Assembly (NCBI GenBank): GCA_028023455.1
Contig: JAQFVV010000443.1
Span: 310,001-374,000, forward strand
Length of the DNA stretch: 64,000 nt
DNA from: Epiperipatus broadwayi
Lineage: Eukaryota; Onychophora; Udeonychophora; Euonychophora; Peripatidae
Direction: 5' to 3'
Shown here: piece by piece, positions 1-12,919 of the stretch
Layout: each line of letters starts with the position of its first letter
Numbering within the stretch: the first letter of the stretch is position 1
Notes under the pieces: generated by a model
Told to the model about the DNA's origin: nothing
Databases searched by the model: none
What the model saw: the letters and a program-made list of their open reading frames with translations, nothing else
Translations under genes and position numbers: made by a program

Positions 1-934
1 ATAAATAAAATCTTGTTTGTTTTTAAAATGTAAATGAATAATTATTAATATCTAACAAATCTATCTTTAAAAGTTCAATTTTTTTTACTAATTTTTATAT
101 TACTATATTTTCTAACAGACTGTTTGTTTGTTAGTGATGCAATTTTCTAATAAGTTTATACCACCACCTTAATTTCTATAGTAATGGTATTCAGAAAAAT
201 ATATATTTTATATTTAAAAATAAAACACTACTTCTGAAAATAAATATGTAATAATATATATATATAATTTCTAATAAATATCATACAATTATTATGCAAA
301 AATAATAAAAAAATTTCAAAAAGTGAAGTTTTTGATCACTTGTAATATTGTCTCTAAATAATATCATACAGTTATCACAAAATTCAAGACAACCAAGAAT
401 ACAATGGACTTTCATCATTGAGCTTACTATATTTTAAAATTTCCATTTTTTCAATTACTCCGAGTGACATCTTCAGATTTTTGGATGGAATTAAAATATT
501 AAATATATATATGAATTTTAGAGTTTGAATATATATATAACAAAATCTCTCAGTAAAGAACAAAAGATATAAATAACATTTCTTGACTTCCAGCCTGAAT
601 AAAATTCAGAATAAAAAAAAAAACAGTTTTTAATAGTCTTTGGTTAATCTATTTGGGATCAGGGTCATATCTATTACATAATAAAAAAAAATAAGGCTTA
701 GGAGCCCTGCTTCATTAGAGACATAAACAGATGCATTGTTATGAAGTCAATATAATTTTTTGTTAAATGTTCTAAAAACTTAATTGCAGCCAAATCAAAA
801 TCATTTAACATTCAACGTATAGCGCCCCCTTAGGGAATTAATGGCAAAATTGAAGACTTTAATAGACATTAATTAGACTCTATAGATTCCTTTATAATGT
901 GTATTAATAGGTAGCTAGGTATTTAAAAAAAATT
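1..934. other. AT-rich DNA without recognisable genes
   Basis: All frames are broken by frequent stops. I see short homopolymers and AT runs, but no coding signature, RNA gene or mobile-element end. Confidence 0.7.
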
Positions 935-1256
935 CAAACACTACTTAAAACAAACTTATTAGTTTATTAGGTTTAAATTGAGAGTATTTTCATCAATATC
1001 TAATATTAAATATTACCTTTCAGTATTCTTCTTGTTTAGGCACCAAATATGATAGATATTGAAACATAAAGGAAATATGTATTTGAGCAAAAAAATAATT
1101 AAATAAATGCAAACGCTATACAAAACTAACTTATTAAATCTAAATTCAGAAATATTTTAACACTATCTAAACTGAATACTACACTTCTGTATTTCCTTTT
1201 GAATATGACATCAAATACGGTAGCTATTAGACCATAAAGCAAATATGTACTTAAGC
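935..1256 (+). repeat. Diverged tandem repeat, two ~150-bp units
   Basis: Two adjacent units align in direct orientation: 935-1088 and about 1110-1256. Each starts with caaac(a/g)cta, continues through an aacttatta block and a ttctgtatt/ttcagtatt block, and ends with an ataaa(g)caaatatgtac-like stretch and tt(g/a)agc. They differ at many positions, so the duplication is old. No coding potential is apparent. Confidence 0.6.
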
Positions 1257-2267
1257 GTGTAAACGTATGCACACACACATGATACAGATGGTTGTGTTTA
1301 AAAATGTAAATGATAGGCAAAATGATAGTCGAGCATCATGTTTTAATTTTGAAATAACGTTTCAGGCGTAAAATATTTAAATAGCAAGACAATTATTTTT
1401 TTTTTTTAAATAATAGTAATTTGAAACTCTTATTTTACTTCCTTTCTCAATTCTCACTTTTTTTCTGGTATATTTTAACTGTATTTAAAATCTTCGACTC
1501 CCACTGCTCTTTCTTTTATTCACAAAATAGAATTTTAATTTACTCGCGATGTACTTTGAGAGACTTATTTGCCATCATCCTAAAGTAATTTTAGGAAAAC
1601 ATCTGCCTATTCTTGTGGCGGCTGATGAATGCAAGTACAAATTTCTTTTCTTTATTTTTTTTCTCTTTTCCTTTTGTAAATTATTTACGATCCACAATTT
1701 GAAATAGTTTTCTTTAACACAATTGCAAACATTCGTCTTTATCTATAAATCAAACTACTATATGTTGTTAAATATTACCCTCAAAAATCTTGGCTTAAAT
1801 CTTTAATGCTTTTAAAATTACAGTACTTTAATACATTAAGCATCTGCGTATACATTAATGTGTGTTAGTTAGATGTTTACATATACTAGTCTATCATCTT
1901 ACATATTTGTCCGAATATAAATAACATAAATATACTAGATATTTTTATTCCATCCTTATCTTCAAATTAAAGAAATATTTGAAAGAAAAATTCTTTCTTT
2001 TTAAAATCATTTAATATTGTCTATTTTTTTCTCTTTTTTAAAAAATGAGTTATATATATATATATAACCATTTATGGTACACGTATCGCGAAGCTAACCA
2101 AAATATTGCTTGTTGTCGACTATTAAATAAAAGGATGATAATAAAGATATATGCTATAAATCTAGTTCTAGATCTAATTTATTTTTATTGATAGCACATT
2201 ATTTCTCTCTCTTTTTTAAAACAATTCCGTGTAACTAAATCTATTCTTATATATATATATGTATAAC
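1257..2267. other. AT-rich DNA without recognisable genes
   Basis: Low-complexity AT-rich sequence with a short (TA)n run near 2050. No gene or element end was recognised before the RTE fragment begins. Confidence 0.65.
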
Positions 2268-2338
2268 ATTCTAATGAATTTAAATTAGAACTTACAAATC
2301 GGTTTCAAGTATTAGTAGATTTTGAACATGATTCAGAT

Positions 2339-3610
2339 TTGAATGAAATTAATATGAAAATAAGTGATACACTTTTAAAAACTGCAACAAAGATAGCTGG
2401 TAGAAAAAAAAAGCAGCAATTGACCAATAAAATTTCTACTGAGACTAGAGAATTTATGAAGAAAAGAAGGAACATGAAGATATACAAAAATGATGCATTA
2501 AAAAGGATTGAATATCTCGAATTTTGTAAAATAGTGCGGAAAAGAGTTGAAAATGATATAAGAAAGTATAAATGTGAACTAGCAAGAAAAGCTGCAGAAG
2601 AAAATAAAAGTCTCAAGAATGTAAAACAACATTTTGATATTGGTAGGAAATTTATATCTGCAATAAGAAAAAAAAATGGAATTATTACTGAAAAGAGAGA
2701 TGACATCATGAAATGTGTAGAAGACTTTGATCAAGAATTATATAGTAAGAAAGAACAAGTACCTCCTATATCTATTACATCTTCTGAACTGCCCAGAATT
2801 TTAAATGAAGAAGTGAGATATGCAATTAAATGTATGAAGAAAGGAAAGACTCCAGGTAATGATAGAATTATAATTGATATATTAAAAGAAGCAAGTGAAT
2901 AAATAGAATTTTTTTTAGCAAAGTTATATACCAAATGTCTAAATGATAAAGATGTACCAGATGATTAGAAGAATGCAGTAATAATATTAATATTTAAAAA
3001 AGATGATAAAGAAGAAATTAGAAATTACAGACCTATCGGCCTTTTATCAGTTTTATACAAAATTTTTATCAGGATAATAACAACTCATCTACAGAGAACA
3101 TTGGATTTCCACCAATCAAGAGAACAAGCTGGTTTTAAAAGTCATTTTAGTATAGTACATCATATCCAGGTATTGAGAGAAGTTATAGAAAGGATAAATG
3201 AATATGAGTTGCCATTATGTTTTGGATTTGTAGATTATGAAAAGGCATTTGATTCTATAAGCATTTCTTCAGTGATTAAAGCATTGGATCGTCAAGATAT
3301 AGATCCAGGATATTGTCATATTTTAAAGAATATTTATAAAAATGCAACAGCAACAATTAGATTACATAATAATACTGGGAAAGTCAACATTGAGAAGGGT
3401 GTAAGACAAAGTGACTCCATATCTCCAAAACTTTTTACAGCAGTGCTGCAAGAAGTATTTTGTGGATTAAAATGGAAAACTAAAGGAATGAAAGTAAATG
3501 GAGATTATTTAAGTCATTTAGATTTTTCAGATGATGTAGTTGTTTTTACAAATAATGCTTCAGAGCTGCAGGGAATATCACATGAAAGTAGGACTAAAGA
3601 TAAATGTTAA
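2339..3610 (+). pseudogene. RTE reverse transcriptase, N-terminal and palm region (broken)
   Basis: A single frame runs from 2339 to 3610 and is interrupted only by in-frame stops at 2900-2902 and 2966-2968. It begins with a lysine-rich linker, then carries the non-LTR RT signature: the NYRPI block (about 3024), an EQAGF block, FVDYEKAFD (about 3229-3255, with the first catalytic aspartate), a GVRQ block at about 3400, and an LDFSDDVVVF motif near 3520-3550. In copy 2 the equivalents are GVRQGD and FADD, so this copy has lost the usual glycine and carries S for A before the DD pair. An ~8-bp deletion relative to copy 2 near 3590 throws the frame and ends the reading at 3610. The product would have copied element RNA into DNA; this copy cannot. 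Confidence 0.88.
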
Positions 3611-3622
3611 AAAGATTAATGT

Positions 3623-4243
3623 TTAATCGGTTTGCTCAAAATATGAAAATAAAGATTGATTATGATGAATTAGAAGAAGTTAACAGTTACAAATACCGTG
3701 GTCAAATTATTAATACAGAACATAATGGATGAAATTAATAATAAAATTAAACTTGGCTGGAGTGCTTTTAGTAGAAATAACTTGATACTAAAAGGAAATA
3801 TGCCTAAGTGTTTGAAAAGGAAGGTTTTTAACAAATGTGTTTTGTCAGTTCTTACTTATGGATCTGAGACTTGGACACTTAATAGAAGAGCAATACAGAG
3901 ACAGGCCATTCAAAGAAGTCTGGAGAGATGCATGCTGGGAGTAACAAGAAGAGATTGAAAATGCAATGTATGGGTAAGAGAACAAACAGGTGTTACTGAC
4001 CTCATTGAAAAAATTAAAAGATTGGAGTTGGGATGGACATATTGCTAGAAGAGATGATAATAGATGGACAATTGAAGTCTTAAACTCGATTATAAGAGAT
4101 TGTAAAAGACCCAGAAAAAGACCACATGAGAGATGGATGGATGAGATGAGAAAGTGCAGGGGTGATATAAAGAAGAGAAGCTAAAGATCAGAGAAGATGG
4201 ATTGAACTTGGAGAGGTCTTCATCCTGCAGTGTATTGATAATG
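3623..4243 (+). pseudogene. RTE polyprotein C-terminal region (broken)
   Basis: Continues the RT through the thumb and the conserved C-terminal tail of RTE-like proteins. Readable blocks, spread over shifted frames, are a KLGWSAF block (3698 onward), a TYGSETWTLN block near 3855, and a WDGHIARRDDNRWT block at 4020-4075 followed by KRPRKRPHERW. The same order occurs intact in copy 2 at 25306-26139. At least three frame changes and a stop near 3957 make it non-functional. Confidence 0.85.
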
Positions 4244-4356
4244 GTTGATGATGATGATATCCATATCTCAAATGCTACCGAGAATTTTCCATTTACCAAT
4301 AAAGTGTGATTCTTCAAAATAATTAGATGTTATCTGCATTATATTCATTACCTTTT

Positions 4357-4359
<3 letters not shown>

Positions 4360-4409
<50 letters not shown>
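4360..4409. repeat. (AT)n microsatellite
   Basis: Uninterrupted alternating T and A for about 50 bases, about 110 bp downstream of the tail of RTE copy 1. Shorter AT runs occur throughout the window; this is the longest I saw. Confidence 0.95.
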
Positions 4410-4412
<3 letters not shown>

Positions 4413-4866
4413 TAATTCATATATATTATAAAAGATAGTAATAATGGATTGAAAATGATATCAATCAAAATATTAGTTTCAACATCTGTATTAGAAGCAA
4501 TAATCCAGTATATTTATTTTATGTCACAATGGTATGCATCCTCTTTTAACAAAATAATCAAACTATTTACACTTATCACATAAGTAGAATCATGAAGTAT
4601 ATAGTTGTTGATTTATCAATGTATCCCTTATAACTATGTAAAGATTATTTAAATTAAAAATCTTAGGGGTTTCAATTCTAAACTTGGATAGTATTATATA
4701 TAAAAGAAAATATAAGGATTAGATGTGTGAGTACAATGTTAAGAAACTACTCTGGGGATTTTATTGTTGCATCACTCTGCTAGTACCCATTATTTACTTA
4801 ACCCTGCAATAGGTAACTTTGGAATAAAATTAATAGAATAGCTCTTTACTTTTAATGCAAATACTT

Positions 4867-5835
4867 TAGACTACTCATTTCATCCCAGTATAATACTGTC
4901 TCACTATTAATTCAGATTATTATATATAATTCATATCTATAAGACCTATACAATTTGAAATTAATGTATAAGATTAGTATATTATATAAACCATAGTATT
5001 GTAAGTACCATAAGCACACAGTTTTTTCTATTTCATTTCCACATATAAGATGATAGACTATACTAAAATAAGGGGATTATAAATAGTGCCCATTTATCAC
5101 TATCATGTCATAGCAGCATATTAACTTGATGATTGAAATTGCTTTTTGTTACAGAGCTTAAATAAATGATAATAAAACTCATCTGTGCATAAATTGCACA
5201 ACTTATGGCAGCATTTGTAATTGTAAGTAAGATAGAATATCAACAACCATCATATTTATTACTTCAAAAAAGGTAAAGTATATCATGGATTAGTGCACAT
5301 AGGAGTTTGATACAACCCCATAAGGGCTGAAAGCTGCAACATATTACAGTTATAATTGTTGTTTTTATAGTCAATGAAATAATACTCTTTGAACCATACC
5401 TAATTAATCTAAGATATTTACTTTCTAGCTAATAATAATAATAATAGAATATCCATTTATAGATGGACCCTGAATGGCTAATTGAATTATCCAATGGCTA
5501 GATATCCAGTTGTGTCAAATAAAACTATACTTCTTTACTCCAGTTAAGGAAGACAATTGGTCCACCAAAATGCATTATAAAGTAAAATCTCACATAAAAA
5601 ATAAGCAATTATAATGAATTCCTCTGGAGAAAAAAATAATTTGTTACTTTAAAATATAAAAAAAAATCAATTAAAAAATTAAATTTAAATTGAAAAAAGT
5701 GTTAATTAATGAGTAAACATTATACTTAGCATATTATTAAAAAATACTAACTTGTGGGTAAATATATTATTTAAAAACATTTTGGTAGTTATAATTCCAA
5801 AAGAAATATATATATATATATATATAATTTTTCCA
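4867..5835 (+). repeat. Dispersed direct repeat, unit A (~970 bp)
   Basis: Aligns along its length with 6868-7965. Matching landmarks are the opening ctactcatttcatc block, a tatcatgtc block, acagagcttaa, gctgcaacatattacag, gacaattggtccaccaaaat, and the closing acattttggtagtta stretch. There are no open frames. It lacks a 140-150-bp segment present in unit B. It could be an unclassified transposable-element family or a segmental duplication. Confidence 0.8.
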
Positions 5836-6867
5836 TTATTAATCTGCTATTTTCTTTCTTAAATGACCATAGAATATTTTCTGAATCATGGTTTGTTCAA
5901 GTAAAATGAAGTATAAAGAAAAATACTAACTACAAGATAACACAATACACACTTTAAAATTTATTTTTCATACACTTTACATTCAATTATTGAACCGTTT
6001 TATTTTTGTAATTTGTAACCATTAAAACTGTTTTGTTTTTTGCAATACCATTAATTTGTCTTTAAATTGCAATTTTTATTTTATAGAAATGCAGTGAATT
6101 TAAATAAAATATGTCCACTTTGTTGCTATAGTTTTAATAATGTATGTAAATGATTAAATCTTATTTTTCTTTTGCTGTATATCTGTTTACAACAAAACTG
6201 ACTAGTATCTTGAATAAATCACAAAGAAATTATAAATTTATTTATTTAAAATTGAAAAAATAAATGGTATTTTAAACTTACATTTAGTAAAATTGATTAC
6301 TAACTGTATAATGCATGAAATTATTTTTTTCTCAAAATAATTTACAATTATGGTGACTATTACAATAATCATATTTTCGCTAGACAAAATAATATTTTTA
6401 CAAGTTTACTGCATAAAACTGATTGAATGATAATATATTAACTAATACATATATTTTATAACTAAATATTAACTTGTCAGCATTCATTTCTGCTAAAGAA
6501 CATGGCTTGTTTATTTCAGAATTAATGTGGTAGTTTTGCCACTTGAGTTTATTATTTTACCATTATCTTAACTGATATTAATGCAAGGGCTTTTTATAAT
6601 GATGTTTCTGCACAATCTTGTTTTTATTGATTTATTAATTCAAGAAACGTCTGAAAAAGTCAGTACTTATGGACAGTCTGCAAATATAAATTGTCTTTAT
6701 TCTATTGTTAACAAAAAGAAATGGTCTCTTACAAGGCATTAACAATTTTTTTTCTTTGTAATCTCATTTTCACACAAAAATTTTGGCATTATAAAATTAT
6801 GATTTTTTTGCTTGCTTATGAAAATAATTCTGGTTATTTTTATGCACTAATTGGTTGAAAATTTAGT
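5836..6867. other. AT-rich spacer between repeat units
   Basis: Sequence between the two ~1-kb repeat copies. It is not itself repeated after unit B and holds no recognisable gene. Confidence 0.6.
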
Positions 6868-7965
6868 CTACTCATTTCATCACAGCATAATACTATTTCA
6901 CTATTAATTCAGATTATTATACATAATTCATGTCTGTAAGACATACAATTTGAAATTAATATATACAATTGGTATATTATATAAACTATAATATCGTAAG
7001 TATCATAATCAAACAGTTTTTTTACATTTCATTTCTATATATAGGATTATAAACTAAACCAAAATAAGGGATTGTAAATAGCATCCATTTGCCACTATCA
7101 TGTCTTACCAGCATATTAATTTGATGGTTAAAATTGCTTTTGGTTACAGAGCTTAATACTATATATAAGCACTTTAACGTGCTGAAGAAGCTATCAGTAG
7201 TAACAAAAACAATTAAATTAAATTAATCTAGGCCTAGTACTTTTGAGGTTTTCCCCTCATATTCCTGGCCAAAATAGATTATAAACCATTGCTGTAATGA
7301 AGATAAAACTGACCTGTGCATAAATTGCATAACTTACAGCAGTATATGTAATTGTAAATAAGATAGAATATAAACAACAAACAAACATATTTATTACTTC
7401 AAAAAAGATAAAGTATTTCATGGATTCAGTACACAAAGGAATTCAATACACCTCATAAGAGCTGAAGGCTGCAACATATTACAGTTATAATTGTTGTTTT
7501 TATAGTCAATGAAATAATAGTCTTTGGACTATACCTGATTAATCTAAGATATTTACTTTCTAACTAATAATAATAAAATATCCATTTATAGATGGTCTCT
7601 AAATGGCTAATTGAATTATCCAATGGCTAGATATCCAGTTATGTCAAATAAAACTATACCTCTTTATTTCAGTTAGGGAAGACAATTGGTCCACCAAAAT
7701 ACCTTATAAAGTAAAATTTCACATAAAAAATAAGCAATTATAATGAGTTCTTCTGGGGAAAAAAATAATTTATTTCAAAATATAAAAAAAATCAATTAAA
7801 ACAATTAAGCTTATATTGAAAAAAGTGTGTAATTAATGAGTAAACATTATACTTAGTGTATTATTTTTAAAAAAAAATACTAACTTGCGATTAAATATAC
7901 TATTTAAAAACATTTTGGTAGTTACGATTGTAAAAGAATAACTTTTTCCATTATTTATATGCAAG
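6868..7965 (+). repeat. Dispersed direct repeat, unit B (~1.1 kb)
   Basis: Second copy of the repeat at 4867-5835, with the same order of landmarks and moderate divergence. It carries about 145 extra bases (roughly 7157-7305) between the acagagcttaa landmark and the block beginning near aactgacctgtgcataaat, either inserted here or deleted from unit A. No coding frame is visible. Confidence 0.8.
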
Positions 7966-10900
7966 AAATAGAGAAGGATTTGTCTGAAGAATGTCTGAAT
8001 AAAAGAAAAATAATTGGAAAATAAAATTGAAGATACTTATTTTTCTTTCTTCTCTCTTCTGTATGCATAGTTAGATATGATTTTTTATTTATGAATAACT
8101 ATTAAATCTTATCGAAATTTTATTATATTAGTTTAATTTTCAAAACATATTATAATAGAAAATTAATAAGTTGTTTAGCTATTAAAGACATATTGTTGAA
8201 ACAATTATGGCATTATTTGTTGTTACTCTCACTAGGATAGATATTGAAAGAATTTCAAAAATTTTAAAACAGAAATTTAAAATAATTCAAGTTAAGGTTC
8301 AAGTGAGACTCCAGGAATTTCAAAAATTTTTGTAGTAAAATAATTCTATTGACATTTAATAAGTTTTTTTAAAAAAAAATTAATGAATCTCAAAAGAAAA
8401 TATGAGAAATTTAATAAATTTTGATAGTAGAACTTTCATTATTACAAAATAAAATTTAAAAAAATGGAAAAAATATTCAAGAGAACATAAAAAATTATTG
8501 ATTTTAAAATTTCTAAAAGAAAATACATAAAATACAAAAATTTATCAAGAGATGCAACAGGTAGTAAACAAAATTAAAGAGTTGGATATGAAATTATTGG
8601 AAATAAAGAGAAAAAAATAGAACAAATAAGATAATGTCAAAAAGAGATTTAATGATCTTAAGTTTGCTTGCAACCAAGATTTGATAATGTATAAGGTAAC
8701 TTTCAAATGCTCAAATCAAATGTGATAACTGATATAAAACTAATACAAAAATTTACCCAAAAGAAAGTATTAACATTAAGACAACTGAAGATTAAAATGA
8801 AGCATAAAATGCAAGACTACAATAAAAAATTGAATTATAAAGAAGATTAGTGTATATATAAGTTGCATCTTTAATTATTCTCAAGTTGATTAAATGTAAT
8901 TATGATGAGTCTAAAATGTAATTTTCTATATATATCCTTGACGTTGAAATGTTTATATATTTATTTTTAAAAATAAAACAATTTTAAAATTTAGTTTATT
9001 TTTAATTTCTAATGAAAAATAATAAACCACGTACAAGTTTGAGACTTTATAATTTATATTAGTTGCAGCACATAAGTTGTTTTAATTTTTTTTAAAATAT
9101 TAGTAAATATAAAAATTGAGCATATTTTATCTTTCAAAAGAAAAAATTATTCACAAACCATATTTTATTTATGTTAATAAAAATATAATTGAAATAAAGT
9201 ATAAATATATTTGCAAATTGAAATAAAACTTAATTTTCTTCTTGCCAAGCACAATTTGAAAAGATATCATTATTTAATGTGAGAAAAAATGATTTTTAAA
9301 GCTTTGTTTATCACTTGATTAGATCTATGACCCCCTATCAACAAAAATGACATCTTAAATATAAATTCATTATCTTCATAAATAAATTATGACCTTGGTG
9401 AAAAGCAGATTGAGTAACAACTATTAAAATAAATGTCAGCCTGTAAGAATGACGGAGAGAAATATATAAAACAGCCAATACTATTCCAGTTTGCACCCAT
9501 GAAAAAGGTAATGGTTCAAACATTATAAATAACTATAATAGTGAATACATTTTGAAATCAGAGAATATTTATTTAAAAAAATTAAGATAATTTGTGACAG
9601 ACTAACATTAATTCTGATAGTATAAAAGAGGAAGCATGAAAGATGTATAAATAATGTGTTTCAGTATGAAAGAAGAATTAATATATACATAAACAAAACA
9701 AAGCAAAGATATAATAAAATTGCCAGGTAAAATTCTAATTATTTTTTGACGTTCTAGTTTAAAATTTGTATATCTTTCTCTTATTATACTCTGTTCTAAA
9801 CCTGAATTTATTTATTTTTACTAAATTATTAAATGCAATAGTTTGAAACTTTTTTTTTTTTACCAATAATTGTAGATATAATAAGCAACACAGTTTTAAT
9901 TAAATTATACTTAAAAACTAGCATGAGGTCAGCTCTATAGACTTTTTATATTTAGATAAAACTTCCTGCTACCACTAATTAGGACTTCAATTGTCATATG
10001 TTATAAATAGTTTTTAATTCTTTTATGATTCTCAATTAAAAATAGAAGACACTGTATAATAGAAACTTATATAATTTTCAACTAAAATATGAAAATTTTC
10101 CAATGAAGTATTATTAGATCGTGAAATAATGTAAATTTTATCACTGGTATAAGGAACATATACAACATAAATGAAATAGGGCCCAATAGATTTATAGTTA
10201 GAACTAATGGGGAAAAATAAATTTATAATATTAAAAATGAAATAAGATGGGGAAATGAAATGGTACATATGTACATGCACTTATGCTATATAAGTAATAT
10301 TTCCATATTGTTTTTCATTTTATCTTAAAATTATAGCTAATGATAACAAAAATATTTACTATTTTAACTTTGATGACTTTAATCATTTTCAACAAATTAA
10401 AATAAATTCATTTAATGTATTTTTTTCATGAAGTGCAGAGGCAGCAAAAAGTATATTGTTTAAGAGCTCAAATATAAATTTTTCAGCAACTTGGTAACTG
10501 CTTTAATTAAACATTTTTTTTTTTTATCATTTTGCTTTAGAGATTTAAAATATCAGATATTATTTTCCAAAACTCAAAATCTACTAAAGTTAATATTTAA
10601 AATGTTGTCTATATTTTTATATTGAAAGACAATTGGAAAAAAAAAAAAAAAACTGTGGGAATATCGTTTTGCCAAATGAATTATCTAAGAATTATTAAAT
10701 TTTATCTGTGATTTGTCTGCAAAGTTTTAGCATCCATAATTATACATTTTTAATTTATATTACTATTAAACAAAATTAATGAAGTTTTATAACATTTCAG
10801 TATTGGACTATATTAATATTAATATTTTCTGGAGTGTGAAAAATTATAGAGTCCAATTTAACTTGACCAGATGGATGTATAAATGGAATGCATAAAATTG

Positions 10901-11615
10901 TTACATAAAAATATATACACAATATATCTTGAAAAATGGAAGACTGGAATATTAAGAAAAATTATATTTTGTCAATTCGTGATTTCACTTATTTAAACTA
11001 ATTATTTTACCTGCCTTAAGTTTATTAAAAACTATTTTAGTGAAAAGCTTTTTTTATGAAAGAGATTAGTCAGACTTTTTGTGCTTCAATATTTTACTTC
11101 CAATTTAAAAGACTTTGACAAACTTATAGTAAAATAGTTAAATGTAAAAAAATTAAAAAAAGAGGCTACTTTTAATATTTATTTACACTGTATTATACTT
11201 GCTTATATATTATTGTGGATAAGCTGAATTTTGTTAAAATTTCAAACTTACAATGATTTGGCTTTATGAAAACAAAAGAAGATTGGTTTATCTATTGTTA
11301 ATTATTGCTTTGCCAAAATAACATCCATATTATTAGCTGTTAAACAGTAAAATTGTCCATATAAATTTTCAAGCTTGTCATGTTAATGAATCATAAAATA
11401 TTAAAGAGTATATGGGGAAAAAATAAATATTTTTTTGGATTTACAAAAAAATATATAATCATGGCTAAAGGTGGCTTTCAGTTTGAATGAAGTTTTATTC
11501 AAATTTTAATTTTTTAACACAATTATTATTAAAATTAATTTTACACTAAATTCTAAAATAATTATGAAATCTATAAATGTATTTAAGAAAATTAAAAAAA
11601 AACCCACCATATATT
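7966..11615. other. AT-rich DNA without recognisable genes
   Basis: About 3.6 kb of A+T-rich sequence with many homopolymer runs. The few open frames (near 9.4 and 10.1 kb) are short and have no recognisable motif. I see no RNA gene or element terminus. Confidence 0.6.
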
Positions 11616-11689
11616 AATTGTATTTTTATATTGGACTATTTCCATCATCTAATATGTGTATTGAATGTCTTTAGAAACAAGTTATATGC

Positions 11690-11835
11690 ACAATGTTTCA
11701 AGAGGTATGATTGTCCCCTCTTCTTCAGGTGTTACTGGCCTGACAAATGACAGTACTAGCATGGTATTTGAATCTGGACCTTAGATTCTTGAATATTGAA
11801 TTTTAAGGTAATGCTATAACTAACTGGCCATTCTT
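11690..11835 (-). repeat. PLE terminal module: tRNA-like plus hammerhead-like segment (copy A)
   Basis: On the minus strand a tRNA-like segment (A-box-like GGCCAGTTAGTTATAGCA, B-box-like GATTCAAATACC, about 11763-11835) is followed by a ribozyme-like segment (11690-11756). The latter shows a CTGAAGA core, an AGAGG...CCTCT stem and GAAAC. The same order occurs at 14013-14155 and twice near 17.6-17.8 kb. Hammerhead motifs are known in the terminal repeats of Penelope-like elements; the pairing here is imperfect. Confidence 0.55.
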
Positions 11836-12229
11836 CCAAAGGCAACAGTATATAGAAACTTCATATATTTACCTATGAGATTCTTTCTGATTTCTCCACT
11901 TTTTCCTGCATAGATGCATTTTTTTCAGCATTTCAAGTTTAGGTTTGGTAGTTGTTATAATTCCTCATAGTATAGTATGGCTCTGGAAAGCTGTTCTAAT
12001 GTTATACTAATGGCATATTTTTCTTAATTTGTCTGTTATTTTTGGAATGTATGGGTACTCTACAATATCAATAATTGTTTTTTCTCTGCTGATGGATAAA
12101 CATTTTTCATAAGAGTTTGTTTCATATAGATCTTTTCTTTTTCCAAATCACAGGTTTCTGAACAAACTTCTTTTGCTCTGTTTTATAGTGATAGTATAAC
12201 TCCATGTTTTGTTTCTGGTGTGATTAGAT

Positions 12230-12890
12230 GTATAGGCTAAGTATTTTCCTGTATGTGTGGTTTTTGGTAAACTGTAATTTTGATTTTGCCATGAGGGAGT
12301 CTTGTCACAAGAACATCTAAGAATGCCAATATTTGTTCTTGTTCTGATTCTATTGTGAATGTAACTGAAAGGTTACGTTGTTGATATATTTCCACAAAGT
12401 TTGTAACAGTACTTCACTATATGGACAAACATTAGGTGGATATGAAGGAGTTTTTATGGCTATGGTTTCCAGTTCTTCAGTGCAAATATTGCTAATCAGG
12501 GGAGACAATGGTGAGCCTATAGCCATTACTTAATTTTATTGGAAGAATTCTGTGTTATATTGAAAGTAGGTTGTTTTTAGGTAGAATATTAATAGTTCCA
12601 TTATACTATGAATAGGAAGAGCTGTTCTGGATGGTAAACTATTATCACCATTTAATATTTTCCTTATGATGGTTAATGCTTCTTCATATGGTAGATTCAT
12701 GGATAAACTTTCTACATCAAAGCTTACCGGTAAGTCAGTTCTTTTAATTTTCATGTTGCCAAATTTGGGCAAGGTGAATCTCTAGAAATAACAATGATTC
12801 TTAATGTAACATGATCCTTATGGATTTTAGATAGACCCTAAAGATGAGGAATTTTGCCAAAATATGATATTTTACTTTTTTTCTCTAGAA
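12230..12890 (-). pseudogene. PLE reverse transcriptase fragment (minus arm)
   Basis: The minus-strand translation shows RT blocks typical of Penelope-like elements. There is a LSKIHKDHVTLRIIV stretch (about 12800-12850; the family consensus is LPKIHK then LRPIV), then FDVESLSMNLP with the catalytic-aspartate region (12536-12772 is an open 78-aa piece), then GSPLSPLISNI near 12490-12520. Downstream sequence decays into several frames but still resembles the thumb. RTs of this class are related to telomerase and lie upstream of a GIY-YIG endonuclease. The endonuclease is absent or unreadable in this arm. Confidence 0.78.
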
Positions 12891-12919
12891 GTCATCAAGA
12901 ATATGAAAATTGAAAGAAC

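Larger units (their letters stand above)
2268..4250 (+). mobile_element. RTE-type non-LTR retrotransposon, copy 1 (5'-truncated)
   Basis: This is a 5'-truncated LINE copy of the same family as the copies at 25.3-28.6 kb and 36.5-42.3 kb. The shared sequence begins in the linker after the endonuclease, so the endonuclease is missing. It ends with a (GAT)n tail at 4240-4250, which the other copies show as (ATC)n on the opposite strand. 5' truncation and a short-repeat 3' tail are what target-primed reverse transcription leaves. I found no convincing target-site duplication because the flanks are AT repeats. Compared with copy 2 it is older, with several stops and frame changes. Confidence 0.9.
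11616..12890 (-). mobile_element. Penelope-like retroelement fragment, left (minus) arm
   Basis: A PLE fragment lying head-to-head with the fragment at 12895-14312. Read on the minus strand it starts inside the RT near 12890, runs through the RT, and ends in a tRNA-like plus hammerhead-like module (11690-11835). The terminal block, containing catcatctaatatgtg on the + strand near 11645, matches the reverse complement of the plus arm's end at about 14240-14300. Partial PLE copies in tandem or inverted arrangement are common in this class. Multiple frame changes show it is inactive. Confidence 0.8.

Noticed and set aside
2305-2934. Minus-strand open frames opposite RTE copy 1
   Set aside because: Antisense of the RTE linker/RT; the Phe/Ser/Leu/Ile-rich translation mirrors its Lys/Glu-rich sense strand.
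4867-7965. Repeat pair as the two LTRs of one element
   Set aside because: No TG...CA ends, primer site, purine tract or coding sequence between them, and the units differ by a 145-bp segment.
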